Shown: one piece after another, positions 22,562 to 35,840 of the stretch | How the letters are laid out: each line of letters opens with the position of its first letter | How positions within the stretch are numbered: the first letter of the stretch is position 1 | Assembly (NCBI GenBank): GCA_015680685.1 | Contig: MNCI01026223.1 | Span: 120,224-184,223 of the forward strand | Length of the DNA: 64,000 nt | Direction: 5' to 3' | DNA from: Gnetum montanum | Lineage: Eukaryota; Streptophyta; Gnetopsida; Gnetales; Gnetaceae | The notes under the pieces: model-generated | What the model was told of the DNA's origin: nothing | The model's database searches: none | The model's input: only the letters and a program-made list of their open reading frames with translations | Position numbers and translations under genes: made by a program

Positions 22562-24348
22562 TGAAACACCATAAAATTTCGAGGCACTCTTGCTTCACCA
22601 GGGTCTTGGAATTGAGGCAAGGATTTCCACAAGTGTAGCCTCATGACCGTTTGGTAGGAAATGAATGCACTGAGATTAGACTATCTAGTTTGGCAAGTTT
22701 TCTACCTCCAAAGCTGATAGGCCCGATGGACTCTCTAGCCTGCCCATCGGGATAATTCACCCAGCTGACAGTTTACTCAAAAACCATGCTAGGAGTTGTC
22801 GATGGTGCTCAAGATGGACAAAATAGTTTGGTAAGTTTTCTAGTGAAGAATTTTGCTATGCTACGCTATGTAGTGTAGAAAGCCTTGGAAAGCAGTTTTT
22901 TAGGCAATCAAGTGCAAACTGTTGCAAAATAAGATGCTACGCTACGTAGCGTAGCACAACGTAGCAAAGGTAAATTAGAAAGGCCCAGCTTACCAAGTGG
23001 TTCCAATGAAGAAATCACACTTGGCAAGCACTTCGGCCTCCAAAACTAGTTGCCTTGTTCGACTTCAAGTTGTTTAGAGAAGTTTCTTACTAGAAAGTGG
23101 CAGTAGGATATGCTAGCTACTACGCTGTGCTACACTACATAGCGTAGCGACAATACAAGAGTAGCAGAAAGTATTTCAAATATAGGTTCAGCAAGTCCAA
23201 AAGCTTCCCTCCACAAGGGGTAAAAGTTGTAGTTGTTAGCATGATCAAGTTTCACACAAACGTTTTCAACTTCAACACGAGTCGTAAATAAAACTAGTTG
23301 CTGCGCTATGCTATGCTACGTAGCGTAGCAAAGATGCAAAACCAAATAGAATGCTTCAAAAGTTAACCCAGCATGTGCCAATGCTTCTGGAAAATGCTAT
23401 TGACTCCAATGCAAGTTTTCTGTTCAAACCAATGGCTATGCTACATAGCATAGCACAGTGTAGTATGCTGCTATGCTACACCAATGTGCTATGCTACATA
23501 GCGTAGCACAACATAGCAAGTGGCTACGCTACTTCAATGTGCTTCATTTCTCACTTGCATTGTTGGCACACTTGATTCCAGCATCTTTAGTTTCGACGAC
23601 ATGGTTGCAGCGTAGCAGGTTAATGATCAGATTTGCACATCTATGTAGTACGGGCATGTTAGCATCTCGTGGGTCCAAGACATGTGGCATCTAGGCCTCA
23701 TTTTTCTCTTGCTCCTGGCCTTATAAATACCCCGATGAAAAACACTCAAATGGTTGGCAAAAATTTTGCGTTAGCAATTTTGATTGGCTTTTTTGCAGAA
23801 AGAACTAGCATCTTTGCATTGAAGAGAGCAGTTGGCAATTGTTGGCAATTTTGGGTTGGCATTTTGTGTTGCCATTTGGCATTGGTTATTTGCGTTGGCA
23901 TTTTGCACTATTGGCTTTTAAGTTCTCACTCAAAAGCATAGTTGGCACATTTTGAGGATTATGATCATTCTTGAACTCTCTACACACCTCTGGCACTGTA
24001 TAACTTCTTAACATTTTCAAACGAGGCAAAGAATTGAACCCACGATTTTGTGGCAGTGCATTTCCTTACCCCAGCTTATTTTGTTATTTCTTTATTGTTA
24101 TCACTATTTAACATTATTTTATTCATTCCTACATTTATTAATCATTGGTTATACCTCGCATATTTAGCATTTAAAATAAATTTCACATAAGGTTAAGTTA
24201 CATCGATTAAGTCCCTGTCTGATCGACTAGACCGTTCAGCGTGCCCCATTTCTGTTTTATCCAGCAAGGCCCTTGCATGGATTCGGGGTTAAACTGTTTG
24301 CCCGATAACCTCTCGGTGTTCCAAACACTGACATTTTTAGCCGCTATA
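22562..24348 (+). repeat. 5' LTR of element E (1787 bp)
   Basis: Matches 54170-56000. TATA box at 23722-23729 (ccTTATAAATAcccc). It carries at least six palindromes of the GCTACGCTAC/GTAGCGTAGC type, the one at 22935-22956 being perfect. Ends ...GCTATA (expected CA decayed). Confidence 0.9.
22935..22956. repeat. Perfect 22-bp palindrome in the E LTR
   Basis: Half-site TGCTACGCTAC is followed directly by its reverse complement. Related, mostly CpG-decayed copies lie near 22853, 23119, 23303, 23435 and 23490. Confidence 0.85.
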
Positions 24349-24591
24349 GTTTTGGAGCTAGAAGGAGGACCTTTTGGCACCTTTTTTGTGTTTCACGGTA
24401 GTCCTGCATGCTTTCTGTACCCCATCACGCACTAGCGTAAACATGACATCCTTTTGCAGTTGTTTATGCATCGTGTGGTGTAGATTGGTCGCCGCGAAGG
24501 TTCCTTTGGAATCTTGTAGGACAAAAATCCTTCGATCGCCACTTGATCTCTTTGTTTTTCTCATTTGCAAACCCTTTTTGACCTTACGAAA
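24349..24591 (+). other. Leader of element E
   Basis: Untranslated leader between LTR and gag. It opens with gttttggagctagaagg, where the primer-binding site should be; I could not assign a tRNA. It aligns with the duplicated leader of F. Confidence 0.6.
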
Positions 24592-26928
24592 ATGATTTCT
24601 TTAACCACCATTGTTGCTACCTCTAACCTTGAGGTCTCCTTTTCGGTTCAGGGCACCACAGGTGCTGAGCAATCACATAGCCCAGTGCAAGGGCTGCACC
24701 AATCTCTCAGGATCCAAAATTGATCACTTGAGAGCTTGGTACAACAAACAAAGCTTTAGAATTTTCTTTGCACTAAGGTATAGGAAAATCTGCTTTTAGA
24801 CACCTAAGAACTTGAAGAAAAATGTAGCTTTGACTTTATTTACCGTAATGGGAGGGAATTTATTCCCACTCTTGGCATTTTCATTCCTTTGACGCAAACA
24901 TATCAGTGGATCTTAGATTAGCTGATATGGACAAGTAGGCCTAGGGAGTAGTGAGACATGTCGTCTCACTATGATGAGGCGTTTTAAGATGGGTAAGAGG
25001 ACTTGGATTCCCAGTCCGAGGATGGGGGTCAAACTAACCCTGCCACTATCCCTCCCACCCCATCCTTTTGGGTGAACCCACTCTTCACGAATGCTCCCTT
25101 CATGATTACATTTACCCTGCCACAAACTGTAGCTTCATTGGTCGTGGGTAGCCATGCCATGCCCTCAGTGTATCAACATGCCAATCCCTCCATCTCGTTT
25201 TCAGTCACTATCCCCTCACAATCTGTTTCCCAATCCATTCCTTCATCATGCCAAGCAACAATCACGGATATCCTACCTTACGTCCATACAATACCTACAT
25301 CGTAGTTGCATACAGTCTCTACTCCCATTCCAGTGTCTACATCTATCCCACTGTCGGTGGTGGGCCTAGTCCCACCTACATGGTGGACCCCATTCACTTC
25401 ACCCCTGCTTTGTAGCCTTCGCAAATGTCTCACTACGCTTGCCACCAAACGTACTAGTTCTTGCAAGTATTACAACCAAGCGTGGGACTCTAGTCTACCC
25501 CATCGGCCACATAAAAGGGCCTATCTCACAGCACCATCAGCGGTTGCTACTCCAACAGCACCACCTACTAGGTGGTGGACGACACCAGCAGCATCCTTTG
25601 TAGGGATTGCCCCAACGGCACCACCTATGGGCCAGGTCGTTGCCCCTGCCACACCACCAATGGTGGATGCCCCTACAACTCCACAACCATTCGCATTATC
25701 CCCAGGTCTGGATCAAGCATTCTAGCTTATCTAGACCCTTACAAAAGAAATTAAGCACTTGAAAGCTGTCAGTTTTGACATGGTGCAAGTCATGGATTTC
25801 TACCATGATGATCCCATCAGCCTGGTAGTCCCCATGCTAACATTACCCCCGGGATGCCACTCCCCCACCTCACAAAATACAATAGGGAGGGTGATCCCAA
25901 TTCACATCTTGTTACATTTAGATCTAAATCCCTTCTTTTGCAACAATAATCATCTGCATCTTTGCTATGTCTCTGACAGGCAAGGCTTTGGACTAGTACC
26001 GTGTGCTCCCACGCTCCTCTGTCTCAACCCTAGAGGAGTTGCTGACTCAGTTCGTAACTTGTTTCAAGTATAAATTGAGACCAGAGGTTACGCTAGATTA
26101 GTTAATGATCATGAAGCAAGATCCACTGGAATTAGTCTAGAAATTTATACAGTGGTGGAGAACTACCCTTAATGAGATCCGTGAGCCCATCGTGGAGGCC
26201 CATTTGCTGGCCATCTTTAAGGGTGCATTGAATGACTTTATTAAGTCCAAACTGTACTACCTCACTCCATGGACTCTTAGTCAAGCTTTTGCCTAGACCA
26301 AGAGCATACAAGATGAGGCTGAGGCAAGTAAAGACCGGCCTATGTTGCATACAAGAACATGTTTACAAAGAAGGAAAAAGATAAGGGCAAGGTTGCAATA
26401 GCCACAATGGCCGCTGTGGCAAATGAAGCCAAGCCCAACAACAAAAATAACAACAAGAAAATGGCCACAGCAAAAACTAACCCTGCGCCCAACCAAGGCA
26501 ACGTAGCCCAACCCTTGACATCAGCACCTGAAGCATCTGCACCACCTAAGCCTAATTTCGAGCATAAAGATCATTCTAAATATACCTTGTTGCCTATTAA
26601 GCCTTTAGAACTTCTGAAGCAATTACTGGGGGTAGGGTACATTCAACAGAAGAAAATGTTAGAGGAGGCAACCAAAAGGAATCAACGATATTGTGAGCTT
26701 CGTAGGAACCCCTTCTTGGCTTTGCCCAATAAGCCCCCAGTTCCTAAAAATTTCAGTCTAGAGCTGTTCTGTGACTATCACCAACTATGTGGTCATGACA
26801 CAGATTACTGTTTGGCATTAAAGGATGACATTCAAAGAATGATTAATCAAGGGAAGTTGGTTCTAGATGAAAGAAACCTAGTGCATCCCCAAAAATCAAT
26901 CTATTCATGTCTACATGGACCCACTTAA
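24592..26928 (+). pseudogene. gag: gag of element E
   Basis: Start ATG at 24592 aligns with the gag start of F (30006). Next comes an S-L-R-I-Q-N block and a long Pro/Thr/Ala-rich region (25003-25725). The capsid core at about 25780-26290 contains V-M-D-F-Y and a degraded Y-N-x-E-G-D-P block. A long open stretch at 26359-26928 has a Lys/Asn-rich part and then the Tat-type zinc motif C-D-Y-H-Q-L-C-G-H-D-T-D-Y-C (26770-26811) with ALKDDIQRMINQGKL. Stops and frameshifts interrupt the first two thirds. Confidence 0.85.
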
Positions 26929-27535
26929 TGCCAACAACGTCGACTACATTATCAACACTATTGACGTTGTTCATAATCCTAAACCACCTTAGCAACCATT
27001 TTTGGTTCACGTGCCTTAGCATAGCGCACCTACACCACCAGTGGCTAAGAAAAACCCCAAGCAACCATTTGTTCTGAGAGTCTCTCCTTGGATATCCACC
27101 CCGAGACCTCCTATAAACAAGACCACACCACTGCCCATACTAACATCGAGAGCATCATTCATCACCAAGAGGTCAAGCTACTGAACCACCCCTGCCCCAC
27201 ATAAGATGGCACCGCAGCCTTCTTGTCCAAGGAAATAAGAAGAACGTTTGACAGGTGAAGCGACAATGGAATGTACCGTGCTAGGTCCTTCTAAGCCTGC
27301 TCCCTCGCCCTATGAATATACGTCCTCGTTACCAAAAGATAACATTGCTACACGTGCATGGTCATCACCACCTCATTCGAAAGGGTTTGACCCCAGACCC
27401 AAAATTGTCCCTAGTTGGGAAATTCGCCTCCTAGGATGAATGGAAGAGGAGAAAGGTAGTAAACAATAGGAAGGTGGCCCAGACCTCTTAAGCGCTCTTA
27501 CTTAGGTCAAGTAGGCTCTAAAACAAAAGAACACA

Positions 27536-27926
27536 ATGTTGAGCTTGTACGACCTGATTTTAACTTCCACTGCGCAACATGAGGCTCTGGTTCGCATGTT
27601 AACGACAATACCAGTTGATGAGAACATGCCAGCAAAAGAGAAAGTAATTCACTCAGTTATGCTTCCTTCTACACCTAGAGAACCAAAGCCATCCCAATTG
27701 ACATTCTGTGACAATTCCATTAGGGAAGATCCTGAAAAGGGTCAGGTGACTACAACACCCCTATTCATCACAATTCGGGTCAGCCAACATAAGATCCGAA
27801 GGGTACACATTGATGATGGGGCTACTACGAATGTCATTCCATTTTCCATTGTGGATAAGCTGGGTTTGGTAGACCAAATCAAATCCAGAACAATGTCATG
27901 CTTGAATTCATTCAATAGGGCACGGG
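27536..27926 (+). pseudogene. pro: Protease of element E, first part
   Basis: Open frame with TTPLFITIRV and the active-site block R-V-H-I-D-D-G-A-T-T-N-V-I. The protein breaks off at A-R-V, at the insertion site of F (27927), and continues at 45850-46322. Reading the two pieces in order reproduces the collinear protease of F. Confidence 0.85.
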
Positions 27927-29550
27927 TGAAACACCCCAAAATTTGAAGGCATGCTTGCTTCACCAAGTATTTGCAATTCACGTAATGTTATGGTAGTTCT
28001 TTAGGAGATGGATGCTTTGATGCTTAGACTATCCAGTTCAGCAAGTTTTCTACCCCACGTGTCAACAGGCTAAACAGATTCTCCAGCCTGCCCACCTGAG
28101 TAGTTCATCTAATCGACAATGCACTTAGAAGCGATGCATGGAATTGTTGGTGGTGCTTAGAATGCACAAAACTCTTCAGCAAGTTTTCTAAGACAAGGAG
28201 TTTTGCTACCCTATGCTACGCTATGTAGCGTAGCAGAATTTAGAAGACATTTGCAGAAGCGAAGTGTTACACTATGCTATGCTACGTAGTGTAGCACAAC
28301 ATAGCAAAAGCTGGATAGTCAGTCCTCTCGCTTGACTTCAAGTCCTTCAACAATGTCTCATTCCGTCAGAAAGTAACAAACTTGGCAAAATTAGGTCATT
28401 TTTGCTGCTACGCTACGCTAAGCTACATGGCATAGCGAGGTGTAGCAATTCTGCGAAAGAGATAGAAGGCATCTCAAAAGGAGGGATCAGCAAGTTTGCA
28501 AGTTTTGCAATGCAAAAAATAAAGTTTGTAGGTTGGCAACGTTTTTGTGACTAAGGCCAGTCGCTACGCTATGCTACATTACATAGCGTAGCATAGTGTA
28601 GCAAACATGCAATAAATAGTCAACATGTTTCAAAGGCTTCCAACACACGCAACGAGACGCATAACAAGACGCTACGCTATGCCAGCATGCTACGCTACAA
28701 AGCATAGTAAAGCATGGCAAGAAGTTATGCTACATCAATGCACTCCACCTAATTGCACCGTTGCTCTGACAACACAATTACAGTTAGGCAAGCTTGTAAT
28801 TATGACATGGCAAGGTCGACAAATGGTCATGCATGCACATGCAGCATAGATAGGTTAGCATAAGCCTAGGACACGTGGTGTCCAAATCGCATCTTTCACG
28901 TGCCCTTGGTCTTATAAATACCCCAATGAGCAATGCTCAAGGGTCAAGGATTTAGGTTTTTTGGGTAATCTGGTCAGCTAACAATTTTCTTGGTTGACAA
29001 GAAAAAAAGTTAGCACTGTAATCTTTAGCATTGTAAGTTTTCTTTTTGACATTGTAAACAGTTAGCACTCTCAGTTGGCATCTTTTTCTACTCTTTTCTA
29101 CCACTTTAGTAGCACTTCGCATTGTTAACGCCTAAGTCTACATTCAAGCACACAGCCGTCTTGCTCTATACGTCTTGGTTACTCTCGAGATCTCTACACT
29201 TCTCAGTGCTATGCAACCGATTGTATCCATCTTGATAGAGCGAAGTCATAGCTTCAACGCGGTGCTTTCTAACTGCATTTTACTTTGTCTTCTTATTATT
29301 GCATTTTACACTATTTTTTGTCTCTTTTACATTTGAGCATTACTTCACGCTATTAGTCTCATTTTTCAAATTATCTGGTTACAAAAGGTTATATTAACAC
29401 AAACTAAGTCCCTATCTAATCGACTAGACCATTCAGGGCACCCCGTTTCTGTCCCATCCGGCATGGCCCTCCCGTGGAAACGGGGTTAAAATTGTTAATG
29501 ACCAATGACCTGTTGGTGTTTTTCAGCTACTAATTTTTTCGATTGCTACA
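27927..29550 (+). repeat. 5' LTR of element F (1624 bp)
   Basis: Starts TGAAACACCCC, ends GATTGCTACA. TATA box at 28913-28920. Palindromes of the GCTACG/CGTAGC type near 28210, 28265, 28400, 28560 and 28670. Same superfamily as the E LTR but a separate subfamily. Confidence 0.9.
28913..28920 (+). promoter_or_regulatory. TATA box of the F 5' LTR
   Basis: gtcTTATAAATAcccc; the same context recurs at 45201-45208 (3' LTR of F), 23722-23729 and 55358-55365 (LTRs of E). Confidence 0.75.
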
Positions 29551-30005
29551 ATTTTCTAGCACTAGAAGGAGGGCCCTTTTGGTGCCTTTTCCGTGTGTCA
29601 CGGTAGTCCTGTAAGCCTTCTGCACCCTGATACACATTAGTGTAAACTTGACACCCGTCTGTGGTTGTTTACGCCTTGTGCGGTGTAGAGCAGTCACCTC
29701 AAAGATTCCTCGGGAATCCTATAGGACATAAAGCCTCTGATCGCTAGCTGACTTGCCTATTTTGTGGTAGTTTTGCACATGTTCTGTACCCTATTATGCA
29801 CTAGCGTAAACGTGACATCCTTTTGTAGTTGTTTACACATTGTGTGGTATAGATTGGTCACCTTGACGGTTCCTCGGGAGCTCGACACGACATAAAGCCC
29901 TTTTTGATTGCTTGCCAACTTCTTTGCTCTCCTCGTTTGCAAAACTGTTTGGCTTTTCAATTTCTTTTCTTTCTTCCATTTGCAAAACTGCCTAGCTTAG
30001 TAACA
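29551..30005 (+). other. Leader of element F with internal ~170 bp duplication
   Basis: 29595-29755 and 29765-29935 are diverged direct copies: both pass through cacggtagtcctg or tggtagttttgc, tgcacccctgat-like, cactagcgtaaac, ttgtttac, gtgtag and ttcctcgggag in order. E has one copy only. Confidence 0.7.
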
Positions 30006-32345
30006 ATGACTTCCGTAACTACCGTTGCTAATACCTTCAACGTTGAGGTTCCCATCATGGTTCAAGACACTGTTTGTGCCGAACAACCATTGAACTTGAT
30101 GCTAGAAGCACGTCGATCCCTTAGGATCCAAAACTGGGGACTTGAGGGCTTGGCCCAGCAACATGAGCGCTATAACTTCCTCTGTGCGAAGGTTCAGGAA
30201 AACCTACCTTTGGACATACACGAACTCAAAGACAAACATAGCTTTGAGTTCACTTACTACGACGAGAAGGAATTTGTTCCCACTCCTGATGCTTCCATAC
30301 CTTTGACATAGACAAATCAATGGCTTCTAGACCAGCTAATCCAGTTGGTTAGACTTAGGGAGCAACAGGACACAATGTCTAACTAGGATGACACCTTCTA
30401 GGATGGAAAAGAGGAGCTCAACTCTCAATCTGACGGGGGAGGTTAGGCCAACCCTATCACGGTCCATCCTACCTAGTCCTTCTAGGCCAATTTTTTGTCT
30501 GTCACTGCTCCCTTTGTCATCATGCCTACGCTCCCGCAGCCTACAACTACAACCGTAATGGGTAGCCATGTCAACTTCCTGGTGTATCAATGCCCTTATT
30601 CCCCTATTTCATTTGCAGCAACTATGCCTCTGTAAACCATTCATCAACCCGTTCCTATAGCACATCACACACCAATCATAGCTACCCTGTCGCATGTTCA
30701 TGCTGTACCTACTTTACAATCATACGCAATTTTTGTGTCCATTCTCACGTTCACATTAGTTCCACCCACTACGGTGGGCCCGGGCTTGTCCACATGGTGG
30801 ACCCCATTCACTTCTTCACCTATTCCACAACCATCGTAGGTGTCTCATTATGTTCACCCTCAGACCTACCAAACCCTGCAAATGGTACAACCCAACACGG
30901 GACTATGGTCTGTTCCACTGGCAGCACAAGTGGTCTATCTGATAGCTCAAACTGTAGTTGTTGCTCCAACAACACCACCTGTCGGGTGGTGGACAGCGCA
31001 AGTAGCACCATTCGCTGGGGCTCTTCCAATGGTACTGTCGATTAGTCACGTGTCCACCCTCGCCATTCCACAGATGGGTGCTACCTTGATAGTTCCCCAA
31101 CCTTCCACACTGTCGCAGGGTTTAGATCAAGCATTCTAGCTTATCCAAACCTTTACTGAGGAAATAAAACGCCTTAAAGCTGTTGGGTCTAACACGATAC
31201 AAGTCATGGACTTTTACCAAGATGACCCCATCAGCCCTGCAATCCCTGCTCTAATGTTACCCCCAAGGATGTCCCTCCCCCACTTCATGAAGTACAATGG
31301 GGAGGGAGATCCCAATGCACATCTTGTTACCTTTAGGTCTGAATCCCTTCTGTTACAACAATGGTCGCACACGATTATTTGTGTCTTTGCTATGTCCCAA
31401 GCTGGGAAAGCCCTGGATTGGTACTGCACACTGCCATGCTCATCCATTTCAACTCTAGAGGAGCTTCTGACCTAGTTTGTGACGTGCTTCAAGTATAACA
31501 TGAAGGCGGAAACCACGTTGGACCAGTTGATGAGCGTGAAGCAGGATCCTCTGGAACTAGTCCATAAATTTATCCAGCGTTGGAGTGCAACCCTCAATGA
31601 AATTCGAGAGCCCATCACAGAGGCCCACTTGCTGGCTATCTTTAAGGGTGCAGAAAATAACTTTATCAAGTTTAAACTGTACTACCTCGCCCCTCACACT
31701 CTTAGTCAAGCCTTCGCTTAGACTAAGAGTATACAAGATGTGGCTGAGGCAAGTAGAGACCCAGCCTACATCACCTACAAAAATACCTTCACAAAAAAGA
31801 ACAAGGGTAAGGTCCCAACAACCACAGTGGCCGCTATGGCGACCGAGGCTAAGCCAAAACCTTGTAACAATGGTAACAAGAACAATAAGAAACTGGCCAT
31901 ACCCATAGCTAACCCCATGCCCAAGCAGGGCAATGCACCGCAACCTCCAGTACCTGCACCTGAGACATCTGCACAACCCAAATCAAACTTTGAGCATAAA
32001 GATCGTTCAAAGTACACTCCACTGCCTCTCAAGCCTTCAAAACTTCTGAAGTAGCTATTGGTAGTGGGGTACATCTAACACAAGTAGATGTCAGAAGAAG
32101 GAATCAGGAGACATCAACACTATTGCAAGCTCCTTAGGTACCCCTCTTTGGCCTTGACCAATGAGCCCCCAGTTCCTAAGGGTTTTAGGCTGGAAAAGTT
32201 TTGTGACTATCACCAATAGTGTGTTCACAACATAGATTACTTTCTGGCATTGCAGGATGACATCTAGAGGTTGATCGATTAGGGAAAATTGGTATTGGAT
32301 GAAAGCAACCCAGTACGCTCTGAGAACCAATCTATGCATGTCTAT
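30006..32345 (+). pseudogene. gag: gag of element F
   Basis: ATG at 30006 starts MTSVTTVANTFNVEV; the first 102 residues are open. A Pro/Thr/Val-rich region (30590-31139) is followed by the capsid core at 31206-31721: P-H-F-M-K-Y-N-G-E-G-D-P-N-A-H-L, G-K-A-L-D-W-Y, and F-I-Q-R-W. A Lys/Asn/Pro-rich part is open at 31740-32054. The zinc motif is decayed (C-D-Y-H-Q then stop, near 32202-32245), while E keeps it. Stops separate the pieces but the frame order is preserved. Confidence 0.87.
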
Positions 32346-32432
32346 ACAGACCCCCTCAACGTCAACAATGCCCGTTATGTCATCAACGCCATCAGTATTA
32401 ACAGTGATCCTAGGCCACCCCAGTAGCCATTC

Positions 32433-33809
32433 GTGGTCCGTGTGCCTCAGCGTAGTGCACTAGCACCACCAATAGCTAGCCAAAGCTCACAACTGTTTGT
32501 TCTAAGAGTCCCTCCACGGGCATCCATCTTCGCACCACCTGTTAGAAAAAATGCACTACCCCACCCGTTAGCACTATTAGCTCTATTTATCACCAGGGGG
32601 CTGATTCATTCGACAGCCCCCACCCTGTGTAAGATAGCTAAACAACCTTCTCATCCTAAAAAATGGGAAGTGCATTTTGCAGGTGAGACGTTGAGAGGAA
32701 GTATTGCCCCTGCTACTTCTAAGCCTACATCTCCACCCCTTGTGTCTATGCCCTCATCACCAAAGACAAACGTTGCTATAACCACACAGTCCATGTCACC
32801 CTGCCAGAAAGGGTCTGAAACTAGATCTGAGGTCACCCCTCCTCAGGAAATTCGTCTTCTGGGATGAATTGAAGAAGAGGAAAGCATTAAACAAGGGGGT
32901 AGCCAAGACTTTTTGAATGCCCTCACTCAGGTCAAACAAGCTGTAAAACAAAAAAACACTACACTGAGCTTGTACAACCTAATCATGCCATCTGTCCCAC
33001 ACTGCGAGGCTCTGATCCACATGTTGATGGCAATTTTGGTCAATGAAGACATGTCAGCGGAAGAGGAAGCGATCCACTTAGGCATTCTCCCCTCTGCACC
33101 CATAAAGCGTGAGCCATCCCAATTGACTTTCAGTGATGACTCCATTGGGGAAGCTCCCGAGAGGGGTCAAGTAACTACAATACCTCTATTCATCACAATT
33201 CAGGTCAGACAACAACGGATTTGAAGGGTACACATTGATGATGGGGCTTCCACAAACGTCATCCCCTTTCCTATTGTGGACAAGTTGGGCTTGGTTAACC
33301 AGATCAAACCCATAGTGATGTCATGCCTAAGGTTGTTCAATGGGGCACGGGTCGTGGTGAAAGGCATGGTTCACATAAACTTCGTGTCAGGGGACCAATT
33401 CCCCACAAACGTAATGTTCATCATGATCGAGGAAATGCCCAGGTTTAACCTGATCTTGGGGAGATCATGGTTAGCACAACTTAGGGCTATCTCCTCACCT
33501 ATACACTAGGAAATCCACCTACCATACGCAGGCAGGGAGGTGGTGATCCATGGTGACGAAGTAGTAGCCCAAGCTATCAGTAACATAGACATGGAGTAGG
33601 GCTCAGAGGTCGCAACCTTTGAGAATGAAGTGCCTACTTATGCACACACTAATCATCTAGCAGGGAACTCAGCTCAGCAAGCCGGTTACCGAAACAAAAA
33701 CACATGGGCTGAGTTGCCCTTCCAAGTGGGGGACAATGATGTGAACGAGGGCCCTGGCAAAACACCTCAACCTTACATTTTGCTCAACCCACGATGGGTC
33801 AAGAAGTAG
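32433..33809 (+). pseudogene. pro: Protease region of element F
   Basis: After a variable Pro-rich linker (32433-32867), open pieces at 32913-33224 and 33276-33509 carry V-H-I-D-D-G-A-S-T-N-V-I (active site, D-D-G in place of D-S/T-G) and F-N-L-I-L-G-R-S-W-L-A-Q-L with S-S-P-I-H. The tail ends W-V-K-K at a TAG (33807). The codons just before it are conserved in E (W-V-R-K-K, 46293 on), so the frame either stops here or runs into a splice donor. Confidence 0.85.
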
Positions 33810-34479
33810 CTATGCATAGTTTAGCAATCCCATTACTTCCTGCCCAATTTCCATCCCTTATACATTCACCACCTTTTTCTTTGTTAATGTACCATCCTTT
33901 TGGCATGCCTACAAAGTGGCCCAAAATGGCCTAAAACTAGCACATGAAAGCATGAAAATTTTGCACAAAATGTAGCATGTAGACAATGCACAAGTTAATG
34001 TAGAACCAATTTCTATTTCAAAAAATTCTCTTTTCTTTATTCAAAATTATTGTCTTTCAAACCATGTTTGCAAAAAATTTTACAAAAATTCAAAGTTTCA
34101 AAAAAAAATTCCCATGCTATCATGGGTTGTCCCTATTTGCATCATCTTCACCATTTGTTTCTACATCATTTCCTTTTGCATTACCTTCCTCTGCATTATC
34201 CTCTACCAATTGTTCATTCCTTCCCTCTACAGGCCTTGCGCCCTCATCTGGAGCCTACATCGTAGGAATGAAGTGGTTAGCTAAAGCAACGCATGCAAGC
34301 TACAACAAAGCATAAATATTAATACAGTAGAAAGTAACTAACCTGAGAAGGGCCTACATCTGTCTCGAAGGGTATCTAGCCTAAATCAAGCCCGAGGCAA
34401 TGCCATACCTCCTCTTCCATGATGTCCACCCAACGCCTATTGCTTGGTTCAGCATCCACAACAGCTTTCTCCCTTTCAG

Positions 34480-35840
34480 TGGTTGTCCACCTTGGTGGTC
34501 TCGGAGATAAGGAGACAATTGCAGTCTTTCATGTGGGAAGGTCCACTTTCCAGTCAGGAGATTCCATAACCTTTACCTGCTCTTTGAACTTGACATAGGC
34601 CTCAGAAGCATCAATGGCATTTATGAATTCTTTATACATAAACACCTCCATAGCAGCGTCCTTGTACCATTTGCGATGGGTGGCATTTTCTAGTTTATAC
34701 ATGTGTTTGTGGTTTTTTTGGGACTGCCCCCATTCGTAAACCTTGGCGCTAAAATCTTTCAAATCCTAAAAATTTTGGGCCAGCATGTCCATTTGCATTT
34801 GCTATTTTATTATTTCACGGGTGGCTTCAACGTTCTAATGTGCAACTGTCCAAAATCTGGCGTAATCTATCAAAGTCGTGCGCCAGTCCTCATTATTAGT
34901 GTCACAGGCTATAAGGAACTTGTTCCTCAACTTGAGATCCTCCACCTCGGTGCTCAGGTTAGCCTCCTTTTGCTCAGCTTTTTGGACTCGCTTCCACAGG
35001 TCCTTGTTAACTTGGTTATACTCCCACAAGGAGCATGTCAAGTGCAAAGTGCATTTGCAAGCCTCGTCATATGCGTGATGAGACACCTCGGTCACTTCAG
35101 GCGGGAATGTAGGCATGACACCGACTCTCAAAGGCCATGTTGGTTCCCATTTGAGCCAAGAGGCTACCATGACACAAAGAGCGTAGCAATCATGTTAGCT
35201 TAGCAAGCTCAAGAAATCCTAGCATAGAAACATGAGAGAACCTAACACTACTACTTACCCATGTCAGGGTCCACCTGCTAAAGACGGCTAATCATGTCGT
35301 CGATGATTCCCTGCATAAACATAAACTTATCAAGGATCTCAGCCCATGGTCCTGCATGAGTCAAAGGGGGTCCTGCAGCATTAACAGGGGCACCTGTTAC
35401 ATAACTAAACATGTTAGCGATGGCCTAAAAGGGCTATGACAAGGCAGACATATTGCTGAACTCACCAGCGTCCAATTGCAGTCTCCCTTCTTGCTGATGC
35501 AAGATGATGGCGACAGCCTTGGCAGAAGTCCCTGCCAAGTCTGTACGGGCCTCTTCTTCATGTGCTGGTGCCTTTCCTTTTAAGAGATCAGCGCCTTTTT
35601 TATTCAAGGGAGATTCTTCTTCATCTCCAAAAATATCCTCCTCGTTAGTAGGAGGATTCTGCCTGATAATGAGAGCCCCTACCTTAGCGACAGGAGTTCT
35701 TTCCTTCTTGACCGGGGCCCTTTCTTCCAAGACTAGGACCTCTGAGTCTTTATTCATCGCCCTCACCTTAGGGGCCGATACCTCTTCGTCACCTTCTTCT
35801 TCTTCTTCTTCTTCCTCTACTAGCAAAGAAACATGTTTGC
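34480..35840 (-). pseudogene. Acidic and coiled-coil 3' exons of the F antisense gene
   Basis: An acidic stretch (E-E-E-E-E-E-E-E-G-D-E-E, open 35434-35826) is followed at 34835-35170 by a Lys/Glu/Leu-rich heptad-like segment (Q-K-A-E-Q-K-E-A-N-L-S-T-E-V-E-D-L) and at 34529-34762 by a charged C-terminal part. Order and strand fit the ends of known antisense ORFs in Tat elements. Not seen in E. Confidence 0.45.

Noticed and set aside
22562-22598. N-terminal extension of the D integrase ORF
   Set aside because: These codons are the start of the E LTR read in the wrong strand; the copia sequence begins at 22561.
22853-23535. Regularly spaced palindromes resembling a CRISPR array
   Set aside because: Spacing and unit sequence are irregular, the host is a plant, and the motifs lie inside LTRs present in four copies.
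24349-24372. Primer-binding site of E and F
   Set aside because: A site must lie here (gttttggagctagaagg / attttctagcactagaagg), but neither fits a tRNA 3' end that I can name, so no tRNA is assigned.
30590-31100. Overlapping ORFs in three frames in the Pro/Thr-rich gag region
   Set aside because: Only the frame containing 30840-31139 keeps continuity with the capsid core; the others are shadows.
31557-32074. Long minus-strand ORFs over gag of F
   Set aside because: Shadows of the gag coding frame on the opposite strand, with low-complexity content.
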